A stretch of DNA of 64,000 nucleotides from NCBI GenBank assembly GCA_963205315.1, contig CAUJIO010000013.1:1-64000 (forward strand), in the 5' to 3' direction. Position 1 is the first letter of the stretch. Every line of letters begins with the position of its first letter. This document shows positions 25,924-34,812 of the stretch, piece after piece. Under the pieces are notes generated by a model that saw only the letters and a list, made by a program, of their open reading frames with translations, was not told the DNA's origin and ran no database searches. A program made the translations under genes and the position numbers. Source of the DNA: Pseudomonadota bacterium (GTDB lineage: Bacteria; Pseudomonadota; Alphaproteobacteria; Rhizobiales; Aestuariivirgaceae).

Positions 25924-26538
25924 CTATGGTTTCACCCCTTGAATCAGCACGTGGTGCTGGCGCCGGAGCGTAGCGCGAAGTTCGGGGATGGTCATCGACT
26001 CGGTTTTCACGAAGTTGATGAAATTCATGTTGGTGTTGTTGAAGATGATCTCGCCGTGGCTGCGTGCGTCGGCGTCCGGATCAAGTAAATTCAGGGATTG
26101 CAGCTTCGCGATCAGGCTGCAGGTCTGGCGGGCGAGCGCCGCGTCGAGGCCCATGAAGGTTTCGCCGAAGGGACTGTCGGGCTGTTGGGTGGAGATCGCC
26201 AGCGCCTGACGCCACATTTCCTTGCTGAGATAATGCAGGGAGTGTTCGACGTAGCCGCCGATCAGGGCATCCACCGCGCGCTCGGCGCTGCGTGGCGGCT
26301 TCGAGATGATGTCCTCACCCGCTTTCAGCACCTCGTGCACCTCGAGCGAGACGATGGCGACCAAGAGGTCGCCCTTGTTCTGGTAGTAATTGTAGATTGT
26401 GCCGATCGAGACTTCGGCGGCGGCAGCGATCGCCTCCATCTTGACCGCCTCATAACCGAACTCGCGGAACAGTTCGGCGGCCGCCTCCAGGATACGGTCG
26501 TGACGATGGGCTTTCTGCTTCTGCCTGAGGCCTGACAT
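25924..26538 (-). CDS. TetR/AcrR-family regulator
   Basis: A 204-residue repressor. The helix-turn-helix is at residues about 10-60 (RILEAAAELFREFGYEAVKMEAIAAAAEVSIGTIYNYYQNKGDLL); the rest is an all-helical ligand domain. It is divergent from the polyamine-type ABC operon across 81 bases that contain paired TTGA-TCAA boxes, so this operon, and probably itself, is the likely target. It is convergent with the P450. Confidence 0.92.
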   Translation of the reverse strand: MSGLRQKQKAHRHDRILEAAAELFREFGYEAVKMEAIAAAAEVSIGTIYNYYQNKGDLLVAIVSLEVHEVLKAGEDIISKPPRSAERAVDALIGGYVEHSLHYLSKEMWRQALAISTQQPDSPFGETFMGLDAALARQTCSLIAKLQSLNLLDPDADARSHGEIIFNNTNMNFINFVKTESMTIPELRATLRRQHHVLIQGVKP

Positions 26539-26562
26539 TGCGGCAGTCTGCCAGAGTTTTAG

Positions 26563-26592
26563 AATTGACTCAACTTTGGAATTGGTTCAATT
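26563..26592. promoter_or_regulatory. Candidate TetR operators / promoter of the polyamine-type ABC operon
   Basis: AATTGACTCAA at 26563 and AATTGGTTCAA at 26580 match in 9 of 11 bases and are 17 apart. The first contains the palindrome TTGA-C-TCAA, and the outer ends AATTGA and TCAATT also pair. A -35-like TTGACT lies at 26565 with a weak -10 at about 26588, so a repressor bound here would cover both. The spacing fits two repressor dimers on one face. Confidence 0.5.
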
Positions 26593-26619
26593 TTTGATCT
26601 CGACAGGGAGAAACACGTC

Positions 26620-27690
26620 ATGACCGTCCGCAAATTCACGCGCCGCCTCGCCGGTGCCTCGCTCGCCGCCTTCGCTGTGCTTGGTCTTTCCTACGGCTCC
26701 GCTAATGCCGCGGATCTCAACGCGCTGGTGTGGTGCGATCACTCCGATCCGAACCTCCTGAAGCCGTTCGAGGATGCCAATGGCATCAAGGTGAACGTCA
26801 AGGAATTCGAGGGCACCGGAGCCGGCATCGCCATCGTCGAGCAATCGCAACCGGGCGACTGGGACGTGATGGTGATCGATTCGATTGACGTGCGCCGTGG
26901 CGTCGAGCGCGGACTGTTCGAGGTGCTGGCCGACGACCAGCTTCCCATTGCCGACCTGTTCCCGGAAGTGGTGATGGACCAGCACACCAAGATCGACGGC
27001 AAGCGCTACGGCATCACCGAGAAGTTCGGATACAATACCATCGGCTTCAACAAGGCGAAGGTGGACGTGAAGGACATGGACTCCCTCGCCGCCCTCACCG
27101 ACCCGAAATACAAGGGCCGCGTCGCCATCTATGACTATTACCTGCCGGTCATTGGCATGGCCGCCATGGCCATCGGCAAGAAGACGGCGGAGCTGACTGA
27201 GGCCGATCTTCCGGCCATCAAGGAACAGTTGATGAAGATGAAGGCCAACGCCAAGGCGGTGACCGATGTGGTCGCCAGCCAGACGGCGCTTGCCACCGGC
27301 GAAGCCGACATTCTGGTCGGCGGCGGCGAATGGGTGACGGCGGGCATCGCCAAGGAAAACCCAGATCTCGACTTCTCGATCCCGAAGGAAGGTGCCGTGC
27401 TGTGGTCGCAGTCGCTCGCCATGTTCAAGGATTCGAAGAACAAGGACATGGCGCTGAAATTCATCCAGTACATCATGAGTCCGGAAGGCCAGGCGCGGCT
27501 TGCTACATCGTCCTGCTACTGGGGCATGCCGGCCAATAGCAAGGCGGCGCTCAACGACGAGCAGAAGAAGATCCTGCGCTTTGCCGAGCAACCGGACTTC
27601 CTGAAGCGGGCGCAGGGCTATCCGGCACCCTCGGAGGATCTCGACAAAAAGATGCAGGATGTCTGGACTGAAATGATCCAGGCGCAGTGA
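26620..27690 (+). CDS. Spermidine/putrescine-type periplasmic binding protein
   Basis: A 356-residue PotD/PotF-like solute receptor: signal peptide to about ANAAD, then LNALVWCDHSDPNLLKPFEDANGIKVNV, the mature start of the class. YGITEKFGYNTIGFNK and the GGGEWVTAGIAKENP segment are typical. It delivers its ligand to the permease pair encoded next. GGGAGAA precedes the ATG. Ligand inferred from family only; the class also includes receptors for aminoethylphosphonate and thiamine. Confidence 0.88.
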   Translation: MTVRKFTRRLAGASLAAFAVLGLSYGSANAADLNALVWCDHSDPNLLKPFEDANGIKVNVKEFEGTGAGIAIVEQSQPGDWDVMVIDSIDVRRGVERGLFEVLADDQLPIADLFPEVVMDQHTKIDGKRYGITEKFGYNTIGFNKAKVDVKDMDSLAALTDPKYKGRVAIYDYYLPVIGMAAMAIGKKTAELTEADLPAIKEQLMKMKANAKAVTDVVASQTALATGEADILVGGGEWVTAGIAKENPDLDFSIPKEGAVLWSQSLAMFKDSKNKDMALKFIQYIMSPEGQARLATSSCYWGMPANSKAALNDEQKKILRFAEQPDFLKRAQGYPAPSEDLDKKMQDVWTEMIQAQ

Positions 27691-28526
27691 GCGCTTCCAC
27701 GAACAACCGAATCGGATGGGCCAGCGTCACGCCTGCCTTGGCGTGGACGCTGGTCTTCTTCGTGGTGCCCTTTGTAGCGATGGCGGCGGCGAGCCTCTAT
27801 ACCAAGGGCGGCGATGGATTGAGCCTCGCCAACTACCTGCAGTTCTTCTACAACCCGAGCTATTGGCGGGCACTGACCAATTCGCTCGAGGTGACGGCGA
27901 TGGTCACCGTCATCTCGGTGCTGCTGGCCTATCCCTTCGCCTGGATTCTCGCCTTCATCGTGCCCGAGCGATGGCAACGGCTGGCGCTGATGCTGGCGGT
28001 GCTGCCGTTCTGGACGTCCTATGTGGTGCGCTCCTATTCCTGGCTGCTGGTGCTGGCGGAAAAGGGCGTCATCAATTCGACGCTGGTGAATATCGGTATC
28101 TTGTCAGAACCCATTCAATTGGCCAATACGCGGGCAGCGACGGTGATCGGCTTCGTGCATTTCTTCGTCATGCTTCTGACGCTGACGATCTTCGCTAACC
28201 TGAAGCAGCTCTCGCCCAATTACCGCAAGGCGGCGGCCGATCTCGGCGCCTCGCCGCTGCAGAGCTTTGTGCATGTCATCCTGCCGCTGACGCTGCCGGG
28301 CGTCATGGTCGGCGCCTTCCTCACCTTCGTGCTGGCGATCGGCGACTACATCACGCCGCAGATCCTCGGCGGCAACAACGAGTTGCTTCTGCCGCAGCTG
28401 ATCATGATCCAAATCGGACGGCGTGGCGATTTCGCTTCCGCTTCAGCGCTGTCGATCATCCTGATGGCGGTGGTGAGCATCGCCTATTTCGCCTGCGCCC
28501 GCTGGCTGAAGATCGAGCGGGCGTGA
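27687..28526 (+). CDS. ABC permease, PotB-like
   Basis: A 279-residue inner-membrane permease with about six helices. The EAA loop reads KAAADLGASPLQSFVHVILPLTLPG (near residue 180), the contact to the ATPase. It starts at a GTG in a 4-base overlap (GTGA) with the binding-protein gene and overlaps the second permease by 4 bases. Confidence 0.92.
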   Translation: MSASTNNRIGWASVTPALAWTLVFFVVPFVAMAAASLYTKGGDGLSLANYLQFFYNPSYWRALTNSLEVTAMVTVISVLLAYPFAWILAFIVPERWQRLALMLAVLPFWTSYVVRSYSWLLVLAEKGVINSTLVNIGILSEPIQLANTRAATVIGFVHFFVMLLTLTIFANLKQLSPNYRKAAADLGASPLQSFVHVILPLTLPGVMVGAFLTFVLAIGDYITPQILGGNNELLLPQLIMIQIGRRGDFASASALSIILMAVVSIAYFACARWLKIERA

Positions 28527-29299
28527 TGGTTCGCTCACTTTCCATTCTATACGCGACGCTGCTCTATGGCTTCATCTTCCTGCCCGTCGCCGTGCTGGTG
28601 CTTTTCTCATTCCAGGGAACGCTATTTCCCATTCCGCCATTCAACGGGCCGAGCCTGCGCTGGTACGCGGCGGTGCTGAGCGATGCGCGGCTGACGGCCG
28701 GACTGGTCAATTCGATTGCCGTTGCCGTCATCACCTCCGCCATCGCGACGCTCCTCGGCTTCCTCTCGGCCTGGGGCTTTGCGCGGTTTCCGCTTCCTGC
28801 CTCCGGATTGCTCCGTGGACTGATTACATTGCCGCTGATGGTGAGCTATCTCATCATCGGCATGGGGCTGCTGATTTTCTTCAACTGGATCGGCCTGCCG
28901 AAATCACTGATCACTGCGGGGATCGGCCACGTGGTGATCAATCTGCCGCTGTGCTTTGCCATCATCTATGCGCAGATGGGCGATCATCAGGCGAATATCG
29001 AGCGCGCGGCGCGCGACCTCGGTGCCGCCGAATGGCAGGTACTGACACTCATCACCGCACCGATGCTGTGGCCAGCGCTGTTTGCCGCATTCTTCCTCTC
29101 CATGACGTTTTCGTGGGACGAGTTCGTGATCTCCTTCCTGCTGACACGCTTCGAGACAACGCTGCCTGTCGAGATCTGGAACCTGCTACGGGCTGGTCTC
29201 AACCCCAAGACCAATGCGGTGGGAGCGCTGGTGTTCGGCGTTTCCATCGTGCTTGCCATCATCTTCGAGCTGGTTGCCTTCCGAAAGCGTTCCCCATGA
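28523..29299 (+). CDS. ABC permease, PotC-like
   Basis: A 258-residue permease with about six helices and the EAA loop ERAARDLGAAEWQVLTLITAPML. It pairs with the PotB-like subunit. Its last bases overlap the ATPase start by 4, completing a tightly coupled operon. Confidence 0.92.
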   Translation: MMVRSLSILYATLLYGFIFLPVAVLVLFSFQGTLFPIPPFNGPSLRWYAAVLSDARLTAGLVNSIAVAVITSAIATLLGFLSAWGFARFPLPASGLLRGLITLPLMVSYLIIGMGLLIFFNWIGLPKSLITAGIGHVVINLPLCFAIIYAQMGDHQANIERAARDLGAAEWQVLTLITAPMLWPALFAAFFLSMTFSWDEFVISFLLTRFETTLPVEIWNLLRAGLNPKTNAVGALVFGVSIVLAIIFELVAFRKRSP

Positions 29300-30309
29300 C
29301 CGATCTAGCCGCCGTCGAAAACATTTCGCACAGTTTCGGCCCCACGAAGGTTTTGGACCGTGTATCGCTGGCCATCGGCGCAGGCAGCTACACGGTGCTG
29401 CTGGGTCCATCAGGGTCCGGCAAGACGACGCTGCTGTCGATCCTCGGCGGCTTTCTGGAGCCGGATCAGGGACGCGTGACAATCCGGGGTGAGGATTGCA
29501 CGCGCATGGCACCGGCGAAACGGCCAACGGCGACGGTGTTTCAGGACTATGCGCTGTTCCCGCACATGAGCATCGGCGCCAATGTCGGCTTCGGCCTTCG
29601 CATGCAGGGCGTGGCGAGGCATGAACGCGAGTCGAAGGCCCGTGACATGCTGACACTCGTCGGCCTGGGTCAGGCTTTCGACAAGAAGCCGCATCAACTC
29701 TCGGGCGGACAAAGGCAGCGCGTGGCGCTGGCCCGCGCACTCGTCGTCGAACCCGCCGTGCTGCTGCTGGATGAACCGCTGGGTGCGCTTGATCTCAAGC
29801 TGCGCCGCCAGATGCAGGACGAATTGAAAGCGATCCAGAAGCGTGTCGGCACCGCTTTCGTGCATGTGACGCATGATCAGGAAGAAGCCATGGCACTGGC
29901 CGATCATGTAGTGGTGATGAATCACGGCCACATCGAGGACGAGGGATCGCCAGAGCGAGTTTACGGGCGGCCCTCGACACGCTTTGCCGCGACCTTCATG
30001 GGCGAGAGCACGGTGGTGCCCGGATCCAGCGCCAATGGCGCGATCAATACGGCCATCGGCCGATTCGCAGCACCCGATGGTGCCTCCCACGTGGCCATCC
30101 GGCCCGAGCACGTGAGACTTGGCGGCGATCTCGCGGCAAAGGTGACCGACGTCGTCTATCAGGGCAGTTTCAGGCGGGTGTCGGCAACGCTTAAAGCCTC
30201 GCCCGATGTGCGCATGCTGGCGCGCCTGCCCGCCGACACACAGGTTTCAGCCGGCGATGATGTGACGCTTGGAGTCGACCCGCGCCACGTCATCGTATTG
30301 AGAGACTGA
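29296..30309 (+). CDS. ABC ATPase, PotA-like
   Basis: A 337-residue ATPase. Walker A GPSGSGKTT, Q-loop VFQDYALFPHM, signature LSGGQRQRVALARAL, Walker B LLLDEPLGALD and H-loop VTHDQEEAM are all intact, and a TOBE-type C-terminal domain follows. It powers the importer at the inner membrane. I start at the ATG at 29296, which overlaps the previous stop; a longer open frame upstream runs through the permease gene. Confidence 0.94.
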   Translation: MTDLAAVENISHSFGPTKVLDRVSLAIGAGSYTVLLGPSGSGKTTLLSILGGFLEPDQGRVTIRGEDCTRMAPAKRPTATVFQDYALFPHMSIGANVGFGLRMQGVARHERESKARDMLTLVGLGQAFDKKPHQLSGGQRQRVALARALVVEPAVLLLDEPLGALDLKLRRQMQDELKAIQKRVGTAFVHVTHDQEEAMALADHVVVMNHGHIEDEGSPERVYGRPSTRFAATFMGESTVVPGSSANGAINTAIGRFAAPDGASHVAIRPEHVRLGGDLAAKVTDVVYQGSFRRVSATLKASPDVRMLARLPADTQVSAGDDVTLGVDPRHVIVLRD

Positions 30310-30313
30310 TCCC

Positions 30314-31054
30314 ATGCGCATTGCTGCCACCGAATGGTACGAGACCCTCCGCATGGGCGACGGCGTCACACTCATTCATGAGCCATGGATCAAGCCCTTC
30401 TACCGCTGCAACATGTGGCATGTGCGCGGGCGCGACCGCGATCTGCTGTTTGATACGGGCCTCGGGCACTTCTCGCTCAGGGCCCACGTGCCGCTGGTGA
30501 CGGAGCGGGCGCTGACCTGCGTCGCCAGCCACACGCATTTCGACCACATCGGCTGCCATCATGAGTTTCCGGGTTGCTGCGTGCATCACGCCGAGGCGGA
30601 GATCCTGGCGAACCCGCGCAACGAGTGGACCTGTGCCGATCGCTATGCCACCGACGCGATGTTCGACGCGTTGCCCGCGGGTTGGGACCAGTCGCAATAT
30701 CAGGTGAAGCCAGCGCAGGCGGGACGGAGTCTTGAGGACGGCGACGTGATCGATCTCGGCGACCGCGCCTTTGAAGTGGTGCATACGCCCGGACATTCGC
30801 CGGGCGGCATCGGCCTGTTCGAGGCCAAGACCGGCGTCTTCCTGTCGGGCGACATCATCTATGACGGCCCGCTGATCGACGACGCCTATCACTCCGACGT
30901 CAGCGATTACATTGCAACACTGGAACGGCTTGAGAGACTGCCGGTGTCGGTGGTCCATGGAGGTCATTTCCCGAGCTTCGGACAGGTGCGCTTTAGACAA
31001 TTGATCCGGGACTATCTCGCCGGGCACCGCAAACCCGGCTGCCATCTGACCTGA
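30314..31054 (+). CDS. Metallo-beta-lactamase-fold hydrolase
   Basis: A 246-residue MBL-fold protein. It has the metal motif SHTHFDHIG (near residue 76), a second site H at VHTPGHSPGG (about 165), D in FLSGDIIYDGPLID (about 185) and H at VVHGGH (about 222), so a two-metal active site is likely. The gene begins 4 bases after the ABC operon ends, which suggests it acts on the imported compound; related proteins are glyoxalase II-like or quorum-lactonase-like. Substrate unknown. Confidence 0.85.
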   Translation: MRIAATEWYETLRMGDGVTLIHEPWIKPFYRCNMWHVRGRDRDLLFDTGLGHFSLRAHVPLVTERALTCVASHTHFDHIGCHHEFPGCCVHHAEAEILANPRNEWTCADRYATDAMFDALPAGWDQSQYQVKPAQAGRSLEDGDVIDLGDRAFEVVHTPGHSPGGIGLFEAKTGVFLSGDIIYDGPLIDDAYHSDVSDYIATLERLERLPVSVVHGGHFPSFGQVRFRQLIRDYLAGHRKPGCHLT

Positions 31055-31059
31055 AATTG

Positions 31060-31089
31060 GGCAGAGGCCGCTTTCCGCCGTCCTCTGCC
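31060..31089 (+). terminator. Hairpin after the metallo-hydrolase gene
   Basis: Eight-base arms GGCAGAGG and CCTCTGCC with a 14-base loop, 5 bases past the stop. No T-run follows, so it may be a Rho-related or stabilising hairpin at the operon end. Confidence 0.5.
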
Positions 31090-31124
31090 GCAAACAACGC
31101 TCGCCGGGCACGCATGCCGCTGCT

Positions 31125-31853
31125 ATGGCTTGCTCCATGTTTACGTTCATGACGCTGGGCTTTCTGATCGGGTTGCAGCATGCGCTCGAAGCCGATCACA
31201 TCGCCGCTGTGGCCTCGCTGGCATCGGGCAAGACAGGTTTTCGGCCGATTGCCCGGCATGGCGCCATCTGGGGCCTCGGCCATGCGCTGACGCTGGGCGC
31301 TTTCGGCGGTGCCGTCTATGCGCTGAAGCTCTCACTCACCGGGCAGCTCGCAAATGGGCTTGAGTTCATCGTCGGCGCCATGCTGGTAGGGTTGGGCGGG
31401 CACGTGATCTATCGCGTCATCCGTGACCGCATCCATTTCCATGTTCACCAGCATCGCGGCGGGCCGGCACATTTCCATGCACACAGCCATGCGGGCGACA
31501 AGAAGCCCCACGCACAAAGTGCGCATTACCACTTTCACCCGGACCGCAGCTGGAAACGCTCGCTGAGTGTCGGCATGATGCACGGGCTGGCAGGGTCGGC
31601 AGCGCTGGTGGCGTTGACCGCCTCGACGGCGCCCAGCGCCGCAAGCGGGTTTGTCTTCATGGTGGTCTTCGGGATTGGTTCAATCATCGGCATGGCGGCG
31701 TTTTCCACCGTCATCGCCGTGCCGCTGGCGCTGACCGCAAAGACCATGACCTGGGCCAATCGCGGGCTTCAGACTGCTGCCGGCCTCTTCGCGTTATTCT
31801 TCGGCCTGTCCATCATGGTGGAGAAGGCGGCGGCGCTGGCCACTGGCATGTAA
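31125..31853 (+). CDS. NiCoT/HupE-UreH-like nickel or cobalt transporter
   Basis: A 242-residue membrane protein with about six helices. The signature GLQHALEADHIAAV near residue 17 matches HAxxxxDH, the metal-binding helix of NiCoT-type carriers; a second HGLAG segment comes later. A histidine-rich loop lies between (about residues 105-142: HFHVHQHRGG and HFHAHSH), which probably gathers the metal. It would move Ni2+ or Co2+ across the inner membrane. The metal cannot be told from the sequence; no enzyme that needs it lies close by. Confidence 0.75.
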   Translation: MACSMFTFMTLGFLIGLQHALEADHIAAVASLASGKTGFRPIARHGAIWGLGHALTLGAFGGAVYALKLSLTGQLANGLEFIVGAMLVGLGGHVIYRVIRDRIHFHVHQHRGGPAHFHAHSHAGDKKPHAQSAHYHFHPDRSWKRSLSVGMMHGLAGSAALVALTASTAPSAASGFVFMVVFGIGSIIGMAAFSTVIAVPLALTAKTMTWANRGLQTAAGLFALFFGLSIMVEKAAALATGM

Positions 31854-31867
31854 GCTCTGCAGGACCG

Positions 31868-31900
31868 CTGTCATCGCCAGATCAAGTCCAGCGATGACAG
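31868..31900. terminator. Bidirectional hairpin between convergent genes
   Basis: Ten-base perfect arms CTGTCATCGC / GCGATGACAG with a 13-base loop lie between the convergent transporter and DJ-1 genes. The T-run is weak on both sides, but the placement fits a shared terminator. Confidence 0.65.
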
Positions 31901-31912
31901 ACGTGTTACCGC

Positions 31913-32665
31913 TTATGCAACCAGCTGCTTCACCAGGGCGCTGACCATGCGCGGCAAGTCGTAGGGAAACCGGGCGGTGATGAGGTTGCCATCGACGACG
32001 CAGGGCTCATCCAGCACGGTAGCACCCGCGTTGGCGAGATCGACCTGGATGTTCCACACGGCGGTGGCTTTCTTGCCGCGCAGGATATCGGCGCTGACCA
32101 TCACCCACTGGCCGTGGCAAATGGCGCAGGTGGGCTTTCCCGAGGCATGCATGTCGCGGACGAAATCGCGGGCATGCTTGTCGGCGCGAAGCGCGTCCGG
32201 GTTCCAGCAGCCGCCGGGATAGATGCAGGCGTCGTAATCCGCCACCTTGGCCTCGTCCATGTAGCAATCGATCTTCAGCCAGCCGGCATTCTCCATGAGC
32301 CGGATGGCCAGCACGTGAGTCTTGGTCAGCGGCGGGAAGCGCAGGCCCAGCGTCGGGTGGAAGTCGCCGATGCGCGGGGCGACGACATGCACGGTGGCGC
32401 CATGCTCGGTCAGCCATTTCATGGCGCCGGTGATCTCGACTTCCTCCACGCCATTGGTGCAGCAGATGGCGATCTTCTTGCCCTTGAGAAGTTCCGTGTT
32501 GGTGGGCGGATCGAAGAGGAAATGGTGAAGCTCGCGGTTCAACTCGCCATCGGCACTGACCAGAAGCTCGGTCGAGATCGACGGCACCGGCGAGGGCGTC
32601 ATGAAGGCCTGGGCTCTGAGCAGTGCGGCATTGGTGGCGGATGCGGGTTCATGCGGCTTGTTCAT
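31913..32665 (-). CDS. DJ-1/PfpI-family protein
   Basis: A 250-residue protein. After about 60 extra residues at the N-terminus comes the DJ-1 fold: KKIAICCTNGVEEVEI with its conserved Glu, the IYPGG loop, and TCAICHGQW with the nucleophile Cys183 in the nucleophile-elbow position. Members include deglycase, glyoxalase-like and protease-like activities; none can be assigned. The extra N-terminal part is unusual for the family. It is divergent from the sugar-epimerase gene across 99 bases. Confidence 0.85.
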   Translation of the reverse strand: MNKPHEPASATNAALLRAQAFMTPSPVPSISTELLVSADGELNRELHHFLFDPPTNTELLKGKKIAICCTNGVEEVEITGAMKWLTEHGATVHVVAPRIGDFHPTLGLRFPPLTKTHVLAIRLMENAGWLKIDCYMDEAKVADYDACIYPGGCWNPDALRADKHARDFVRDMHASGKPTCAICHGQWVMVSADILRGKKATAVWNIQVDLANAGATVLDEPCVVDGNLITARFPYDLPRMVSALVKQLVA

Positions 32666-32764
32666 AGGGGTCCTCCGTGTTTCTGGTTTGAAAGGCGTAT
32701 ATCAGGAATTGACAAGAGGCGCGAGACGGTTTGTCCTGCGTCCGATGCAGGGAGGCAAGACTCA

Positions 32765-33613
32765 ATGAAACTCGGATTCAATCTTCTGCTGTGGACGCCG
32801 CATGTCACGGCAGAGCACGAGGGTATCCTGAAAGACCTGAAGAAGACGGGGTACGACGGTGTCGAGATTCCAATGTTCGAAGGCGATCCGGCGCATTATG
32901 CCAGATTGGGCGAGATGCTGGACCGCATCGGCCTTGAGCGTACGGTGGTGAGCGTGCTGGGGGCTGGCTGCAATCCCCTGTCGCCCGACAAGGCACAGCA
33001 GAAGGCGGCGCTCGATCGCGCCAAATGGGTGATCGACTGTTCCGCCGCACTTGGCGCAGAGATCATCGGCGGGCCGATGCACTCCGAACACGGCTATCTG
33101 TCGGGTGCTGCCCCAACGGTTGCGGAGCGCAAGCGCGGCCTATCGTTTCATCGCAAGGCCGGCGACTATGCAGCCAGGAAAAACGTGCGTTTCGCGATTG
33201 AGGCGCTCAACCGCTTCGAAGTTTATTTCCTCAACACCATGCAGCAGCTGAACGACTATCTCGACGAGGTCGATCATCCGGCCATTCAAGGCATGTACGA
33301 CACGTTCCATGCCAATATCGAGGAGAAGGATCCGGTCGGGGCGATCAAGACGATCAGGCCGCACATGATCCATTTCCACGTCTCGGAGAATGACCGGGGC
33401 ACGCCGGGCAAAGGTCATGTGCCATGGGACGAAACCTACAAGGCGCTGCGCAAGGCCAAGTATGACGGCTGGCTGACGATCGAAGCCTTCGGCAAATCAC
33501 TTCCGGCGCTGGCCGCGGCAACGCGCGTTTGGCGGCAATTCTATCCGAACACCGAAGAGGTCTATAAGTTCGGCTACAAGAGCATGAAGCAGGGCTGGGC
33601 CAAAGCCAAGTGA
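32765..33613 (+). CDS. Sugar epimerase, D-tagatose 3-epimerase type
   Basis: A 282-residue TIM-barrel metalloenzyme. The metal set of the ketose 3-epimerase family is visible: E in FAIEALNRFE, D and H in YDTFHANIEE, H in HFHVSENDRGTPGKGHVPW and E in LTIEAF. Such enzymes invert C3 of ketoses with Mn2+ or Co2+. I start at the ATG at 32765, with GGGAGG 8 bases upstream, not at a long open frame reaching back to 32114. It overlaps the next gene by 4 bases (GTGA). The true sugar is unknown. Confidence 0.85.
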   Translation: MKLGFNLLLWTPHVTAEHEGILKDLKKTGYDGVEIPMFEGDPAHYARLGEMLDRIGLERTVVSVLGAGCNPLSPDKAQQKAALDRAKWVIDCSAALGAEIIGGPMHSEHGYLSGAAPTVAERKRGLSFHRKAGDYAARKNVRFAIEALNRFEVYFLNTMQQLNDYLDEVDHPAIQGMYDTFHANIEEKDPVGAIKTIRPHMIHFHVSENDRGTPGKGHVPWDETYKALRKAKYDGWLTIEAFGKSLPALAAATRVWRQFYPNTEEVYKFGYKSMKQGWAKAK

Positions 33614-34803
33614 AGCGCGTCTACGTCATCGGTACCTGTGACACCAAGGAAGCGGAACTGCGCTACGCCGTGGACCGGGTGCGAGCCGCGGGTGCCGATT
33701 GCGCCCTGGTGGACATCTCGACGACGCAGAGCACGGCTGTGGCCGACGTCACCCCGGAGATGGTGGCGAAGCATCACCCGCATGGGACAGATGCAGTTCT
33801 GGGACATTCCGACCGGGGCCGCGCCGTGACCGCGATGGGCGAGGCACTCACCGCCTACCTGTTGTCGCGGACCGATATCGGCGGCGTGCTGGGCCTGGGC
33901 GGCGGCGGAAACACGGCAATCGTGACGGTTGCGATGCGGGCACTGCCGGTGGGCGTGCCAAAGCTGATGGTGTCGACGATGGCGTCCGGCAATGTGGCGC
34001 CCTATGTCGGCCCCACCGACATTGCGATGATGCACGCGGTGGCGGATGTGGCGGGGCTCAATGCCATTACCCGCAAGGTCATCGGCAATGCGGCCCATGC
34101 CGTGGCCGGCATGGCCCTGAACGCCGTGCCGGATCTGGGCGAGAGCAAGCGTGCCGTGGGCCTCACCATGTTTGGTGTCACCACGGCCTGCGTCACACAG
34201 ATCCGCCAGAAGATCGAGGCTACCACTGAGTGCTTCGTGTTTCATGCCACGGGAACGGGCGGGCAGTGTTTCGAAAAGCTGATCGATTCCGGCTTCCTCA
34301 CCGCAGCACTGGATATCACCACGACGGAGGTGGCGGACTATCTCGTGGGCGGAGTTCTGCCGTGTACGGAGGATCGCTTCGGGTCCATCATCCGCACAGG
34401 CATCCCCTATGTCGGATCGGTCGGAGCCTGCGACATGGTGAACTTCGGCGGGCTGGAGAGCGTGCCGCCGCAGTTCCGCGACCGCAAGCTGCATGTGCAC
34501 AATGCCCAGGTGACGCTGATGCGAACGACGCCGGGAGAGAATGCCGCCATCGGCCGCTGGATTGCCGAACGGCTGAATCGCATGCAGGGACCGGTGCGCT
34601 TCCTGCTGCCGTTGCGCGGCGTCTCGGCCATCGATGCCGCGGGACAGGTGTTTTACGATCCGGAAGCCGATGCGGCGCTGTTTGATGCCATTCGCTGCAG
34701 TTTTGTGGCCGCTCCGAATCGCAAGCTCATCGACGTCGATGCCCACATCAATGACAGCGTTTTCGCCGAAGCCGCCGTTCAGGCGTTTCGTGACATTTCG
34801 TAA
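33610..34803 (+). CDS. Tm-1-like ATP-binding / UPF0261-family protein
   Basis: A 397-residue protein. The N-terminal half (VYVIGTCDTKEAELRYAV ... GVLGLGGGGNTAIVT, LMVSTMASGNVAPYVGPTDI) is the Tm-1-like ATP-binding domain; the C half is the UPF0261 domain that fits with a TIM-barrel-like partner. The founding plant protein Tm-1 blocks tobamovirus replication, but bacterial copies lie in catabolic operons. It is coupled to the epimerase gene by a GTGA overlap and followed by a tandem SRPBCC gene. Function not established. Confidence 0.85.
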   Translation: MKRVYVIGTCDTKEAELRYAVDRVRAAGADCALVDISTTQSTAVADVTPEMVAKHHPHGTDAVLGHSDRGRAVTAMGEALTAYLLSRTDIGGVLGLGGGGNTAIVTVAMRALPVGVPKLMVSTMASGNVAPYVGPTDIAMMHAVADVAGLNAITRKVIGNAAHAVAGMALNAVPDLGESKRAVGLTMFGVTTACVTQIRQKIEATTECFVFHATGTGGQCFEKLIDSGFLTAALDITTTEVADYLVGGVLPCTEDRFGSIIRTGIPYVGSVGACDMVNFGGLESVPPQFRDRKLHVHNAQVTLMRTTPGENAAIGRWIAERLNRMQGPVRFLLPLRGVSAIDAAGQVFYDPEADAALFDAIRCSFVAAPNRKLIDVDAHINDSVFAEAAVQAFRDIS

Positions 34804-34812
34804 GGAGACATC

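Noticed and set aside
32114-32764. N-terminal extension of the sugar epimerase
   Set aside because: It is antisense to the DJ-1 gene. The ATG at 32765 has GGGAGG upstream and begins the family fold.
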